A DNA stretch of 14,922 bases from an uncultured Bacteroidales bacterium (GTDB lineage Bacteria; Bacteroidota; Bacteroidia; Bacteroidales; Bacteroidaceae). How positions within the stretch are numbered: position 1 is the first letter of the stretch; each line of letters begins with the position of its first letter. This document shows positions 7,284-14,142 of this stretch, piece after piece. The notes beneath the pieces were generated by a model. The model saw only the letters and a list, made by a program, of their open reading frames with translations, searched no databases and was not told the origin of the DNA. The stretch covers positions 1 to 14,922 of the forward strand of contig CALGJF010000026.1 of NCBI GenBank assembly GCA_937914945.1. Reading direction: 5' to 3'. The translations under genes were made by a program, and so were the position numbers.

Positions 7284-8087
7284 GTGAAAAAGATAACTAC
7301 AAGCGTGGTGCTTGCAACATATAATTGGCCCGAGGCATTGGAGCTGTGTCTGTTGAGTATAGCAAACCAGACCGTTCTCCCCGAGGAGGTTGTGGTGGGC
7401 GATGATGGTTCGCGCGACGATACTCGCCAATTGATAGATAGAATGCGCCCGCAACTGCCATACAAGCTTATTCATGTGTGGCAGGAGGATGAGGGGTTCC
7501 GTGTTGCCACAATATGTAACAAGGCCTTTGCTAAATGCACATCAGACTATATTATACAGATTGCACAAGATATAATAATGGAACCGCATTTTATAGAGGA
7601 TCATATACGCCATGCCGAGCGGGGATATTATATAAGCGGTTCGCGTGCAAAGCTCACAGAGCCGTTCACAAAAAAGATTTTAGCAAACAAGAATTATAAG
7701 TTTTCGCCTTTTACCAATGGTGTGATACGTAAATTCAATGCCATACGTATCCCGTGGCTTACAAAATTTTTCTATAAGTATATGCTTAATAAGCTCGACC
7801 GTGGTTGCAATATGTCGTTTTGGCGCGATGATATATATGCTATCAATGGCTATGATGGCGATATGGTGGGATATGGAAACGAGGACATCGATTTGTCGGC
7901 CCGCATAAGAGCGCTTGGCGTGAAGAAACGTACCATAAAATTCAGTTGTATAGAGTATCATATATATCACCCCGAAACATCGAGTAAGTCCGATGATAAT
8001 GTTTGGAAACGTAACCGGGCATTGAGGGAGGGCAACGCCTCGGGTGGTGTAATAAAGGTTAAAAACGGTATTGACCAATATCTATAA
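7284..8087 (+). CDS. Family 2 glycosyltransferase with C-terminal galactosyltransferase-like domain
   Basis: 267 residues beginning at GTG (7284), 6 bases after the preceding stop; no in-frame ATG lies near, and the GT-A fold starts at once with TSVVLATYN (6-14). Nucleotide-binding GDDGS is at 39-43. The usual DxD position reads AQD (94-96), so only the last aspartate remains. The C-terminal part has NMSFWRDD (176-183) and GYGNEDIDLSARI (196-208), the signature of the Glyco_tranf_7C domain of chondroitin-synthase-type enzymes. Being last in the operon it is the best candidate to transfer the finished amino sugar to a surface glycan (LPS core, O-antigen or capsule). Its last codons lie inside the terminator palindrome. 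Confidence 0.85.
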   Translation: MKKITTSVVLATYNWPEALELCLLSIANQTVLPEEVVVGDDGSRDDTRQLIDRMRPQLPYKLIHVWQEDEGFRVATICNKAFAKCTSDYIIQIAQDIIMEPHFIEDHIRHAERGYYISGSRAKLTEPFTKKILANKNYKFSPFTNGVIRKFNAIRIPWLTKFFYKYMLNKLDRGCNMSFWRDDIYAINGYDGDMVGYGNEDIDLSARIRALGVKKRTIKFSCIEYHIYHPETSSKSDDNVWKRNRALREGNASGGVIKVKNGIDQYL

Positions 8088-8126
8088 TAAAAGCCTCCAA
8101 TTGGAGGCTTTTATTATAGATATTGG
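8075..8126. terminator. 52-bp perfect palindrome, bidirectional terminator
   Basis: Each base of 8075-8100 is complementary to its partner in 8126-8101, with no mismatch. As RNA it gives a 24-bp stem around AATT. The core GCCTCC-AATT-GGAGGC is flanked by AAAA on one side and TTTTATTATA on the other, so both strands show a GC stem followed by a U-rich tract. It sits between convergent genes (glycosyltransferase on plus, sigma-like factor on minus, whose stop is 11 bases away) and includes the last four codons and the stop of the glycosyltransferase. Confidence 0.9.
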
Positions 8127-8137
8127 GGCGTAGTGGA

Positions 8138-8785
8138 TTAGTTTGTAAATTGAATATCCTCTTTGTCCAACTCGTCGAGAATCTTATATGTTGCGGCCGA
8201 AAGTGCGGCGCAGGCACTTTGCTTTTTTGTTGCAATTATATCTTGCACGCTTTTTCTTGGGAGGGTTCTCCAGTCCTCATCCTTGTGTTTTGTGTATTTC
8301 CACAGGAAATCGGCTGCATCCAATGATTTCATCCCTTTAAGCACCAACAACTCAATTGTCTTTTTGTGCGACTCTTTTAATAATGTATATGCAATGCTTA
8401 TCGCATGGAATACCCGCTCCTTCTCATGGTCAATCTCCTCGTATAACTCCTCGATGCTGTCGGCAAGCAGTTGCTCGTGCTTTCTGTTCTCTTTTGCCTC
8501 TACAAAATGGTTGAAAGCGCAATGCGACAGATAGCTGATGAGCGAAGCGTTGTTCTTATGCTTGAATTGGCGTAAAACATACCAATTGTTGTTTTCGAGG
8601 TAGATGTAGTATTCGCCTACCAAATCTCTGTATTTGTCATTTCCATACAATGATTTGGATATGTGCTGAAGCATGCTTTTGCTTTTCTCGTAAAAGAAAT
8701 ATTTCACAAACTCCGGTGCCGGTGCCGGTTTGCAGGTCAGCGCCTTGATGCACTCCTGGTCGGTGTAATTTCTGTAATTGCACAT
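8138..8785 (-). CDS. Divergent sigma-70-like (ECF-type) factor
   Basis: 215 residues. Residues about 25-95 (EFVKYFFYEKSKSML, then YRDLVGEYYIYL, LRQF, LISYLSHCAFNHF) resemble region 2 of the ECF-like sigma factors common in Bacteroidota, including the EYYIYL helix and the following LxxF/SLxxYL segment. Residues about 120-195 could be region 4: a helix with KKTIELLVLKGMKSLDAADFLW (141-162) in place of the usual helix-turn-helix, then a charged linker before a final helix. The match is by eye and weak in region 4. It would direct RNA polymerase to specific promoters. It lies 8 bases downstream of the lipoprotein gene on the same strand and ends 11 bases before the palindrome terminator. No anti-sigma gene is adjacent. 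Alternative: another helical DNA-binding regulator. Confidence 0.55.
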   Translation of the reverse strand: MCNYRNYTDQECIKALTCKPAPAPEFVKYFFYEKSKSMLQHISKSLYGNDKYRDLVGEYYIYLENNNWYVLRQFKHKNNASLISYLSHCAFNHFVEAKENRKHEQLLADSIEELYEEIDHEKERVFHAISIAYTLLKESHKKTIELLVLKGMKSLDAADFLWKYTKHKDEDWRTLPRKSVQDIIATKKQSACAALSAATYKILDELDKEDIQFTN

Positions 8786-8793
8786 TTGCGGTT

Positions 8794-9738
8794 CTACTTT
8801 ATGAATTTAATATAGTAATTGGTGTTGTATATGTCCGATGATATATCGTATTTGAACTCGTTTGCGTTGTTTTCCAATATTGTAAATATTTTGCTGTCGG
8901 CCGAGTTGTCTTTTTCCCATGTGCCCTCTATGAACAATCGGAAATTCTGCTCCTCGTGGTATATTGTATAGGGGCAATCCTCGCCAAAGTATCCCATTGC
9001 CGCATAAATCTCGGGCAGGTGGTTGTAGATAAAGGCATTTGTGTGAAACCCACGGTCTTTGCCTATTTTGCCATACTTGTATTTGAAAATTTTGTTTGCT
9101 CTTGTGTTCTCCTCTTTTTCATTCACTTCAACTCCTGTGAGCTTGTGATAAGAGTCCCAATTGAATGTGTATGTGTGTGTTATGGGGCCGTCGGCGTTGT
9201 AGGCGTCGGTGTATGTGCTTGAGGTGCAATGGTCACCTGTGTAGGTGAACGCGCTGTTTGTAACGCTGGTTGTCATCTCGCCTCTGTCGTTGTAGCTTTT
9301 TATCTGGCGTTTGATGTCGGTGATGCGCCCATCTTCGCATGTTGCATCTTCGTTTATTATATCTTTTTTGTATGCACTGTTGAGCGGGCCGTCAAACTCG
9401 GTTTCCAAGGTTATTTCGTTATGTATGTCCCCATTGGGGTAGTACGATAGCTCGCCGTTTTCTCTTTTTATGGTTGTTTCTGTGCCATTCTTGGTTTCCA
9501 GCCTGGTTGTGGTTTCGTGGGTGTAGGTCTTTATTTTGTTTTCGGCGGTGTACTCAAAAGACCATTTTTCGGAAATGTCAATCTTGTTGTTCTGTTTCTC
9601 GACAATTATTTCCTGCGGATAGAAGGGGCTTTTCTCTTGCTCTATGAATGGGTTATATACGCTCTCTTCGCTGCTGCATGAGCATGCAAGTGCGATAATT
9701 GTTACAAGTGATAGAATTGAATAGAGACTCTTTTTCAT
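8794..9738 (-). CDS. Hypothetical lipoprotein with YD/RHS-like beta repeats
   Basis: 314 residues. MKKSLYSIL followed by a hydrophobic stretch and ALAC gives a lipoprotein signal with Cys19 (or Cys21) as the lipidated residue. SSEES follows, a run with acidic residues that in Bacteroidota can mark export to the cell surface. The rest is beta-rich and polar, with repeated Y-turn-G patterns (SYYPNGDI, SYNDRGEM, TYTGDHC, AYNADGP, KYKYGKIGKDRG) like the extracellular Bacteroidota lipoproteins of the DUF4595 kind; no enzymatic motif is seen. It heads a two-gene minus-strand unit with the sigma-like gene. It could be a surface sensor or structural component; the function is unknown. Confidence 0.72.
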   Translation of the reverse strand: MKKSLYSILSLVTIIALACSCSSEESVYNPFIEQEKSPFYPQEIIVEKQNNKIDISEKWSFEYTAENKIKTYTHETTTRLETKNGTETTIKRENGELSYYPNGDIHNEITLETEFDGPLNSAYKKDIINEDATCEDGRITDIKRQIKSYNDRGEMTTSVTNSAFTYTGDHCTSSTYTDAYNADGPITHTYTFNWDSYHKLTGVEVNEKEENTRANKIFKYKYGKIGKDRGFHTNAFIYNHLPEIYAAMGYFGEDCPYTIYHEEQNFRLFIEGTWEKDNSADSKIFTILENNANEFKYDISSDIYNTNYYIKFIK

Positions 9739-9784
9739 TGTTGTGCTTGTTTTATTATAACGGCAAAATTAAACCTAAATTATA

Positions 9785-9792
9785 CAAAGGTA
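9785..9792 (-). promoter_or_regulatory. Probable -7 box for the lipoprotein/sigma unit
   Basis: CAAAGGTA on plus is TACCTTTG on minus, a perfect TAnnTTTG match 46 bases before the lipoprotein ATG. No TTTG lies at the expected 19-21 bases upstream; the nearest TTG is 26 bases away. A second match, TAATTTTG (9764-9771), lies closer to the gene but also lacks a -33 partner. This unit may need an activator or the sigma-like factor. Confidence 0.35.
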
Positions 9793-9842
9793 TGATTTTA
9801 ATTTGTAATAAAACTTGACAATGGTGCAAAATATTGTTAAAT

Positions 9843-10223
9843 CTATTGATTTGTAAAGAAATCGAGCGATTCCAATATCTCTTGTTTGCTCACTTTTTTC
9901 TCTGTGTATTTTATATTTTTATCTATTAACAATAGGTTGTAATTGCTGATGTTGGCTATAATGGTATCGTAGCTTTTGCAATCGAAGGTGAACAGCGAAC
10001 TCTCTTCGCGGTAATTTCTCACATAAGTGTGCAGTTTTATTGTTGGGAACCCTTCGAGAATGGCCGATAGGAAGAGCGTGCATATGATGCCGGCAGCGGT
10101 GTAGTCGCTGTCGCTTGCTCTGTTGCCGAATGTGGCTTGCAGTGCCAGGGCTATGGTTGAGCCCATGCGTTTGTCGGCCGGTTGCGCGGTGATTTGCGAT
10201 AGTAATTCAAATGGTTTGTCCAT
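9843..10223 (-). CDS. Hypothetical protein, 126 residues
   Basis: I do not recognise this protein. The frame is open to 10256, but the ATG at 10223 (MDKPFELLSQ) is preferred because a perfect -7 box lies at 10243-10250, inside the longer version. The product is soluble-looking, with an Ala-rich helical first half (GSTIALALQATFGNR, 21-35, then a hydrophobic helix at 43-58) and a second half with several short strands and charged residues ending FFTNQ. No signal peptide, metal-binding cysteines or known catalytic motif are visible. It stands alone on the minus strand, divergent from the large outer-membrane protein gene. Coding status is supported by length, promoter position and a plausible composition only. 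Confidence 0.6.
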   Translation of the reverse strand: MDKPFELLSQITAQPADKRMGSTIALALQATFGNRASDSDYTAAGIICTLFLSAILEGFPTIKLHTYVRNYREESSLFTFDCKSYDTIIANISNYNLLLIDKNIKYTEKKVSKQEILESLDFFTNQ

Positions 10224-10242
10224 GCTTGCGTCTCTGTTGCTG

Positions 10243-10250
10243 CAAAGATA
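10243..10250 (-). promoter_or_regulatory. -7 promoter box for the 126-residue hypothetical gene
   Basis: CAAAGATA on plus reads TATCTTTG on minus, a perfect match to TAnnTTTG. The start codon at 10223 would be about a dozen bases from the expected transcription start. I see no clear TTTG at the -33 position. This helps choose 10223 over 10256 as the gene start. Confidence 0.4.
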
Positions 10251-10304
10251 GTGCAAGTGTGTGAAAAACGGTGCTTGCCTTGCTGTTTTGTGTGCTCTTT
10301 TTGT

Positions 10305-10337
10305 TTTGAATCGCTTGGATTTTTTTTTCTAAATTTG
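10305..10337 (+). promoter_or_regulatory. Promoter of the outer-membrane barrel gene
   Basis: TTTG (10305-10308), 21 bases, then TAAATTTG (10330-10337): both boxes match the Bacteroidota consensus. Transcription would start near 10344, giving a leader of about 90 bases to the ATG at 10434. This again argues against the ATG at 10404 only weakly; the signal peptide decides the start. Confidence 0.65.
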
Positions 10338-10433
10338 TATAATGAAACAAACGTGCAATAAATATTGCAGCCGGATTAAACCATTGACTCTCTTTTCTGT
10401 CAAATGAGAGTATGTAACTTTTTTATTAACATT

Positions 10434-13352
10434 ATGAAATATTTGTATATTCTGATATTTGCGATATTGTCTGTAACAGCTGTGGCTCAACAGCAGGTGA
10501 AGAAGGGGACTTTGAGTGGCGTGGTAGCCGATTCGGAAACAGGCGAACTGTTGCAAACGGCTGCAGTGCAGTTGCTGGCACTTCCCGATACTGTGTATAA
10601 AGCCGGTGTCGCCAGCGATGGGCATGGGCGTTTCTCGGTTGTAGCTCCCGTGGGTGCGTATATTTTGCGTGCAACGTATGTGGGTTATCTTCCCATGGAT
10701 AAAAAGGTTACGATAGCAGAGGGAAAGAATACGGATGTCGGCAGGCTGGCGCTTCGTTCCGATATGGTTATGCTTAAAGCGGCGGAGATTACGGCCGAAG
10801 TGCCCCCTGTAACCGTGCAGGAGGATACTACTGTTTATAATACGGCGGCTTTTCGCGTGCCTGCAGGCTCAATGCTTGAGGAGTTAATAAAAAAGTATCC
10901 CGGTGTTGAGGTGAGCGATGATGGTACAATAAAAATTAATGGAAAAACCGTGTCGCGTATTCTTATGAAGGGTAAGGACTTCTTTGGCACGGATAAGGAT
11001 ATGGCATTGAAAAATATCCCTGTAGATGTGGTGGATAAGGTTAAATTCTATGATAAAAAGAGTGATTTTGCGCGCATAACGGGTATTGATGATGGCGAGG
11101 AGGAGACGGTGCTTGACCTGCAAATGAGAAAAGATGTGGAGGAGGGTATCTTTGCCAATGCCGATTTAGGCTATGGAACGAAAGACCGCTTCTCGGCAAA
11201 GGGCCTTGCGAATTATTTTACCGATAGGCAACGATATACACTTATTCTGTCGGGTAACAATACCAATGACCGAGGTATGAGCGGCGGCGGCCGTGGTGGC
11301 GGTCTTGTGAATGCCAAACAGGGTGGTTTTAACTTTGTAACCGGCAACGATACCGTGGAGTTTGGCGGAAATGTTCGTTTCAATCACAGCAACAGCGATT
11401 CGAGGAGCTATACATCGAGCGAGCGTTTTATGTCGGGCAATGCCAAGAATCAATATGGCAACAGCAACAGCACGCGCTTTGGGCACAACGTGGGCGTGAA
11501 TGCCAATTTTCGTTTGGAGTGGAAGCCCGACACTATGACGCGAGTGATATTTACCCCGGCTTTTTCATACTCAAAGAATGATAGCTATTCAAACAGTCTA
11601 TCGGCTACATTTGACGAGGATCCCTTTGATTATGCGGCGTATCCCAAAATGCAATTTGGCGAGGTGTTGCCCGAATTTGAGAGTATAGCGATAAACAGCA
11701 ACGAGAGCAGGAGTCTCTCGCTCTCCGACAGTCGTTCGGCAAGTGCGGGCCTGATGTTTAACCGCAGGCTCGAAAAACCCGGCCGCAATATTACTTTCCG
11801 TGGCAATGTGTCATATAGCAAGAGCGAAAGCGATTCTTATTCAATAAATAATGTAAAATATTATCGTTCATCGGTTGCGGGCGATGCTTCCAACAGAAAA
11901 CGCTATTCGGCCAATCCCAATGAAAATTGGAGCTACTCTTTGCGTGGCAGTTATACCGAACCGATTATGAAGAATCTGTTCCTGCAATTCAATTACAGTT
12001 TCAATTACAGCTATCAGAACAGCGACCGTTCGACATATGTTTTTGATAATCTCGACAGCTACGATATGTATATGAATCATCATTATCACAAGCCTGTTCT
12101 CCCCGATGATTATCAACAATATTACGATAGTGACCAGAGCCGATACTCTGCCTACCGCAATATGCGCCACGATGCCCAGATAATGGTGCGTTACATTACG
12201 TCCAAGGCCAATTTGAGCGCGGGAATATCGTGGCAGCCGTTACAGTCGGAAATGGATTACAAATATCTGGGGGTTGACACTGTGGTAAAACGCACGGTGC
12301 ATAATATATCGCCCAACGTGCGTTTCCGCTATCGTTGGTCAAAGACCACTAACCTCACATTGAGGTATCGCGGAACAACAACGCAGCCTTCGATGACCGA
12401 CCTGTTGCATATTACCGACGACTCTAATCCTTTGAATATTACAAAGGGTAACCCGGGGCTTAAACCGTCGTTCAACAACAGCATGAATGCCGACTTTGTT
12501 ACAAATAATCCCGACAAGCAGCGTACCATAAATGCCAATCTGCGTTTTAATTATAGGATTAACAGTATTGAGCGCAAAATGACATACGACGAGGCGACGG
12601 GTGTTACAACAAGCCAGCCCGATAACATAAATGGTAATTGGGATATCAGCGGCGGATTCGGTTATAATTCGGCGTTGCCGCAAAACAAAAAATATACATA
12701 TAGTGCCAATACGACACTCGGTTACAAGCATGATGTTGGTTATATAAGTATGAGTGGTAGCAAGAATAGCGTGCGCAATACTGCCGAAACGGTGGATTTG
12801 GGCGAGAGGCTGAATGCTTCGTATCGTTCCGACTATTTTGATATTTCGCTCGATGGTCGCGTGCTCTATTCGCATAGTAAATATAGTATGCGCCCCGAAA
12901 ATAACATGGATACCTGGAACTTCTCTTATGGCCCCAGCACTACGGTGCGCCTGCCATGGCAGAATCTGCAATTCTCTACAAATCTTTCAATGAGCAGCCG
13001 TCGCGGATACAGCGACCCGCAGTTCAATACCAACGAGCTTTTGTGGAACGCGCAGGTGTCAATGAGTTTTTTGGAGAAGAATGCTTTGACGCTCTCTTTC
13101 CGCATGTATGATATATTGCACGAGCAGAGCAATGTGTCGCGTGCCATTTCGGCAACGTCGCGCAGCGATAGCGAGAATAATTCCATATACAGCTACTGTA
13201 TGTTCCACCTTGTATATAAGTTCAACCAGATGGGTGGCGAGCATGGGGAGCATGGAGAGCGAGGCCGTGGCGCACGTGAGTATAATGGCGGTGGTCGCCC
13301 CTTTGGCCCTCCCTCGGGTGGCTTTGGCGGTGGTCGTGGCGGCCGTTTCTGA
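10434..13352 (+). CDS. Outer-membrane beta-barrel protein (TonB-receptor-like, carboxypeptidase-regulatory N-terminus)
   Basis: 972 residues. The frame opens at 10404, but the ATG at 10434 gives a standard signal peptide, MKYLYILIFAILSVTAVA with cleavage before QQ (19-20). Residues about 25-108 form a carboxypeptidase-regulatory-like domain (GTLSGVVADSETGELLQTAAVQL ... YVGYLP). About 115-230 is a plug-like domain (PVTVQEDTTVYNTAAFRVPAGSMLEELIKKYPGVEV). The rest is a long barrel of alternating aromatic and polar residues rich in Asn, Ser and Tyr, ending near 932, as in the OMP_b-brl_3 group of Bacteroidota proteins. A 40-residue tail rich in Gly, Arg and His (930-972) follows and ends in Phe. 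Neither a SusD partner nor a TonB box is evident. Likely an outer-membrane transporter or assembly protein; substrate unknown. Monocistronic by its surroundings. Confidence 0.85.
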   Translation: MKYLYILIFAILSVTAVAQQQVKKGTLSGVVADSETGELLQTAAVQLLALPDTVYKAGVASDGHGRFSVVAPVGAYILRATYVGYLPMDKKVTIAEGKNTDVGRLALRSDMVMLKAAEITAEVPPVTVQEDTTVYNTAAFRVPAGSMLEELIKKYPGVEVSDDGTIKINGKTVSRILMKGKDFFGTDKDMALKNIPVDVVDKVKFYDKKSDFARITGIDDGEEETVLDLQMRKDVEEGIFANADLGYGTKDRFSAKGLANYFTDRQRYTLILSGNNTNDRGMSGGGRGGGLVNAKQGGFNFVTGNDTVEFGGNVRFNHSNSDSRSYTSSERFMSGNAKNQYGNSNSTRFGHNVGVNANFRLEWKPDTMTRVIFTPAFSYSKNDSYSNSLSATFDEDPFDYAAYPKMQFGEVLPEFESIAINSNESRSLSLSDSRSASAGLMFNRRLEKPGRNITFRGNVSYSKSESDSYSINNVKYYRSSVAGDASNRKRYSANPNENWSYSLRGSYTEPIMKNLFLQFNYSFNYSYQNSDRSTYVFDNLDSYDMYMNHHYHKPVLPDDYQQYYDSDQSRYSAYRNMRHDAQIMVRYITSKANLSAGISWQPLQSEMDYKYLGVDTVVKRTVHNISPNVRFRYRWSKTTNLTLRYRGTTTQPSMTDLLHITDDSNPLNITKGNPGLKPSFNNSMNADFVTNNPDKQRTINANLRFNYRINSIERKMTYDEATGVTTSQPDNINGNWDISGGFGYNSALPQNKKYTYSANTTLGYKHDVGYISMSGSKNSVRNTAETVDLGERLNASYRSDYFDISLDGRVLYSHSKYSMRPENNMDTWNFSYGPSTTVRLPWQNLQFSTNLSMSSRRGYSDPQFNTNELLWNAQVSMSFLEKNALTLSFRMYDILHEQSNVSRAISATSRSDSENNSIYSYCMFHLVYKFNQMGGEHGEHGERGRGAREYNGGGRPFGPPSGGFGGGRGGRF

Positions 13353-13422
13353 TTGCGAGGTGCTGCTTTTTCGCGCATAGGTGGTTTTGTTGCGGCGGTT
13401 TTGAAAAAGGTTGCCGTAAAAC

Positions 13423-13453
13423 TTTGGTAATTGAAAAATTATCTCTATCTTTG
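13423..13453 (+). promoter_or_regulatory. Promoter of the rpsF-rpsR-rplI operon
   Basis: TTTG (13423-13426), 19 bases, then TATCTTTG (13446-13453), a perfect -7 box. The transcript would start near 13459 and have a leader of about 54 bases before rpsF. Confidence 0.75.
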
Positions 13454-13458
13454 CACCC

Positions 13459-13475
13459 GCGTTTTGGATAAACGC
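13459..13475 (+). promoter_or_regulatory. Hairpin at the 5' end of the ribosomal operon leader
   Basis: GCGTTT (13459-13464) and AAACGC (13470-13475) are perfectly complementary around a 5-base loop. It falls at or just after the predicted transcription start. bS6:bS18 complexes repress their operons through a leader RNA structure in several phyla; this hairpin is too simple to identify with that motif, but it is the only structure I see. It may just as well stabilise the 5' end. Confidence 0.3.
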
Positions 13476-13512
13476 ATGTTTAATCAATTTATTAATTTAT
13501 TTATTAACTAAA

Positions 13513-13854
13513 ATGAATCAATACGAAACCGTTTTCATTTTAACTCCCGTTTTGTCTGATGCTCAGATGAAGGAAGCGGTAGAGAAGTTCAAAGGCATTC
13601 TCACTGCTGAAGGTGCGGAGATTGTCAATGAAGAGAATTGGGGCTTGAAGAAACTTGCATACCCCATCGAGAAGAAATCAACAGGTTTTTATGTAATGTT
13701 TGAGTTCAACGCCGAGCCCAAAGTTATATCAAAACTCGAGTTGCAGTATCGTCGTGACGAGCGCGTTATTCGCTCATTGGTAGTAAAATTGGACAAGTAT
13801 GCTGCTGAGTATGCTGCCAAAAGAAGAAATCTTAAAGGTAATAAGGAGGATTAA
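13513..13854 (+). CDS. rpsF: Ribosomal protein bS6
   Basis: 113 residues. N-terminal YETVFILTP (4-12), WGLKKLAYPI (43-52) and RRDERVIRSLVVKL (80-93) are the conserved bS6 blocks. It binds 16S rRNA together with bS18 on the platform of the small subunit; in Flavobacterium ribosomes bS6, bS18 and bS21 enclose the 3' end of 16S rRNA. The start is preceded by an A/T-rich leader (ACTAAA) without a Shine-Dalgarno site, typical for the phylum. First gene of the operon; its last codons contain the Shine-Dalgarno site of rpsR. Confidence 0.97.
   Translation: MNQYETVFILTPVLSDAQMKEAVEKFKGILTAEGAEIVNEENWGLKKLAYPIEKKSTGFYVMFEFNAEPKVISKLELQYRRDERVIRSLVVKLDKYAAEYAAKRRNLKGNKED
13843..13849 (+). promoter_or_regulatory. 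Strong Shine-Dalgarno site of rpsR
   Basis: AAGGAGG at 13843-13849, 7 bases before the ATG at 13857, overlapping the end of rpsF. Such sites are rare in Bacteroidota, whose ribosomes sequester the anti-Shine-Dalgarno; strong sites in front of bS18 or bS21 genes have been reported and proposed to serve autoregulation. Confidence 0.8.
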
Positions 13855-13856
13855 TT

Positions 13857-14126
13857 ATGGCACAGACACCTTCAGAAATCAGATATTTGACACCTCCCAC
13901 AGTTGATGTCAAGAAGAAAAAGTATTGCCGTTTCAAAAAGAATGGTATCAAGTATATCGATTACAAGGATCCCGAATTCTTGAAGAAATTCTTGAACGAG
14001 CAGGGTAAGTTGCTTCCCCGTCGCATCACCGGTACTTCTTTGAAGTTCCAGCGTCGCATTGCTCAGGCTGTTAAGCGCGCACGCCACTTGGCTTTGCTGC
14101 CTTTTGTAACTGATATGATGAAATAA
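13857..14126 (+). CDS. rpsR: Ribosomal protein bS18
   Basis: 89 residues. The bS18 signature is intact: YCRFKKNGIKYIDYKDPEFLKKF (23-45), then GKLLPRRITGTSLKFQRRIAQAVKRARHLALLP (50-82). It pairs with bS6 on the 30S platform and, in Bacteroidota, helps close the pocket that hides the anti-Shine-Dalgarno. It begins 2 bases after the rpsF stop behind a full AAGGAGG site. A single Cys24 is present, so there is no zinc-binding cluster. Confidence 0.97.
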   Translation: MAQTPSEIRYLTPPTVDVKKKKYCRFKKNGIKYIDYKDPEFLKKFLNEQGKLLPRRITGTSLKFQRRIAQAVKRARHLALLPFVTDMMK

Positions 14127-14128
14127 TA

Positions 14129-14135
14129 AAGGAGG
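14129..14135 (+). promoter_or_regulatory. Strong Shine-Dalgarno site of rplI
   Basis: AAGGAGG at 14129-14135, again 7 bases before ATG (14143). From the site through the base after ATG this region matches the rpsR one at 17 of 18 positions (AAGGAGGATTAATTATGG and AAGGAGGAATAATTATGG). Confidence 0.8.
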
Positions 14136-14142
14136 AATAATT

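Noticed and set aside
6192..7475. 427-codon open frame on the minus strand
   Set aside because: It lies wholly opposite the aminotransferase and glycosyltransferase genes, whose motifs are unmistakable; its product is rich in His, Cys and Tyr with no recognisable domain. It is a shadow.
8123..8534. Plus-strand open frames over the sigma-like gene
   Set aside because: They overlap the terminator palindrome and the minus-strand gene, and their Cys/Phe/Ser-rich products resemble no protein.
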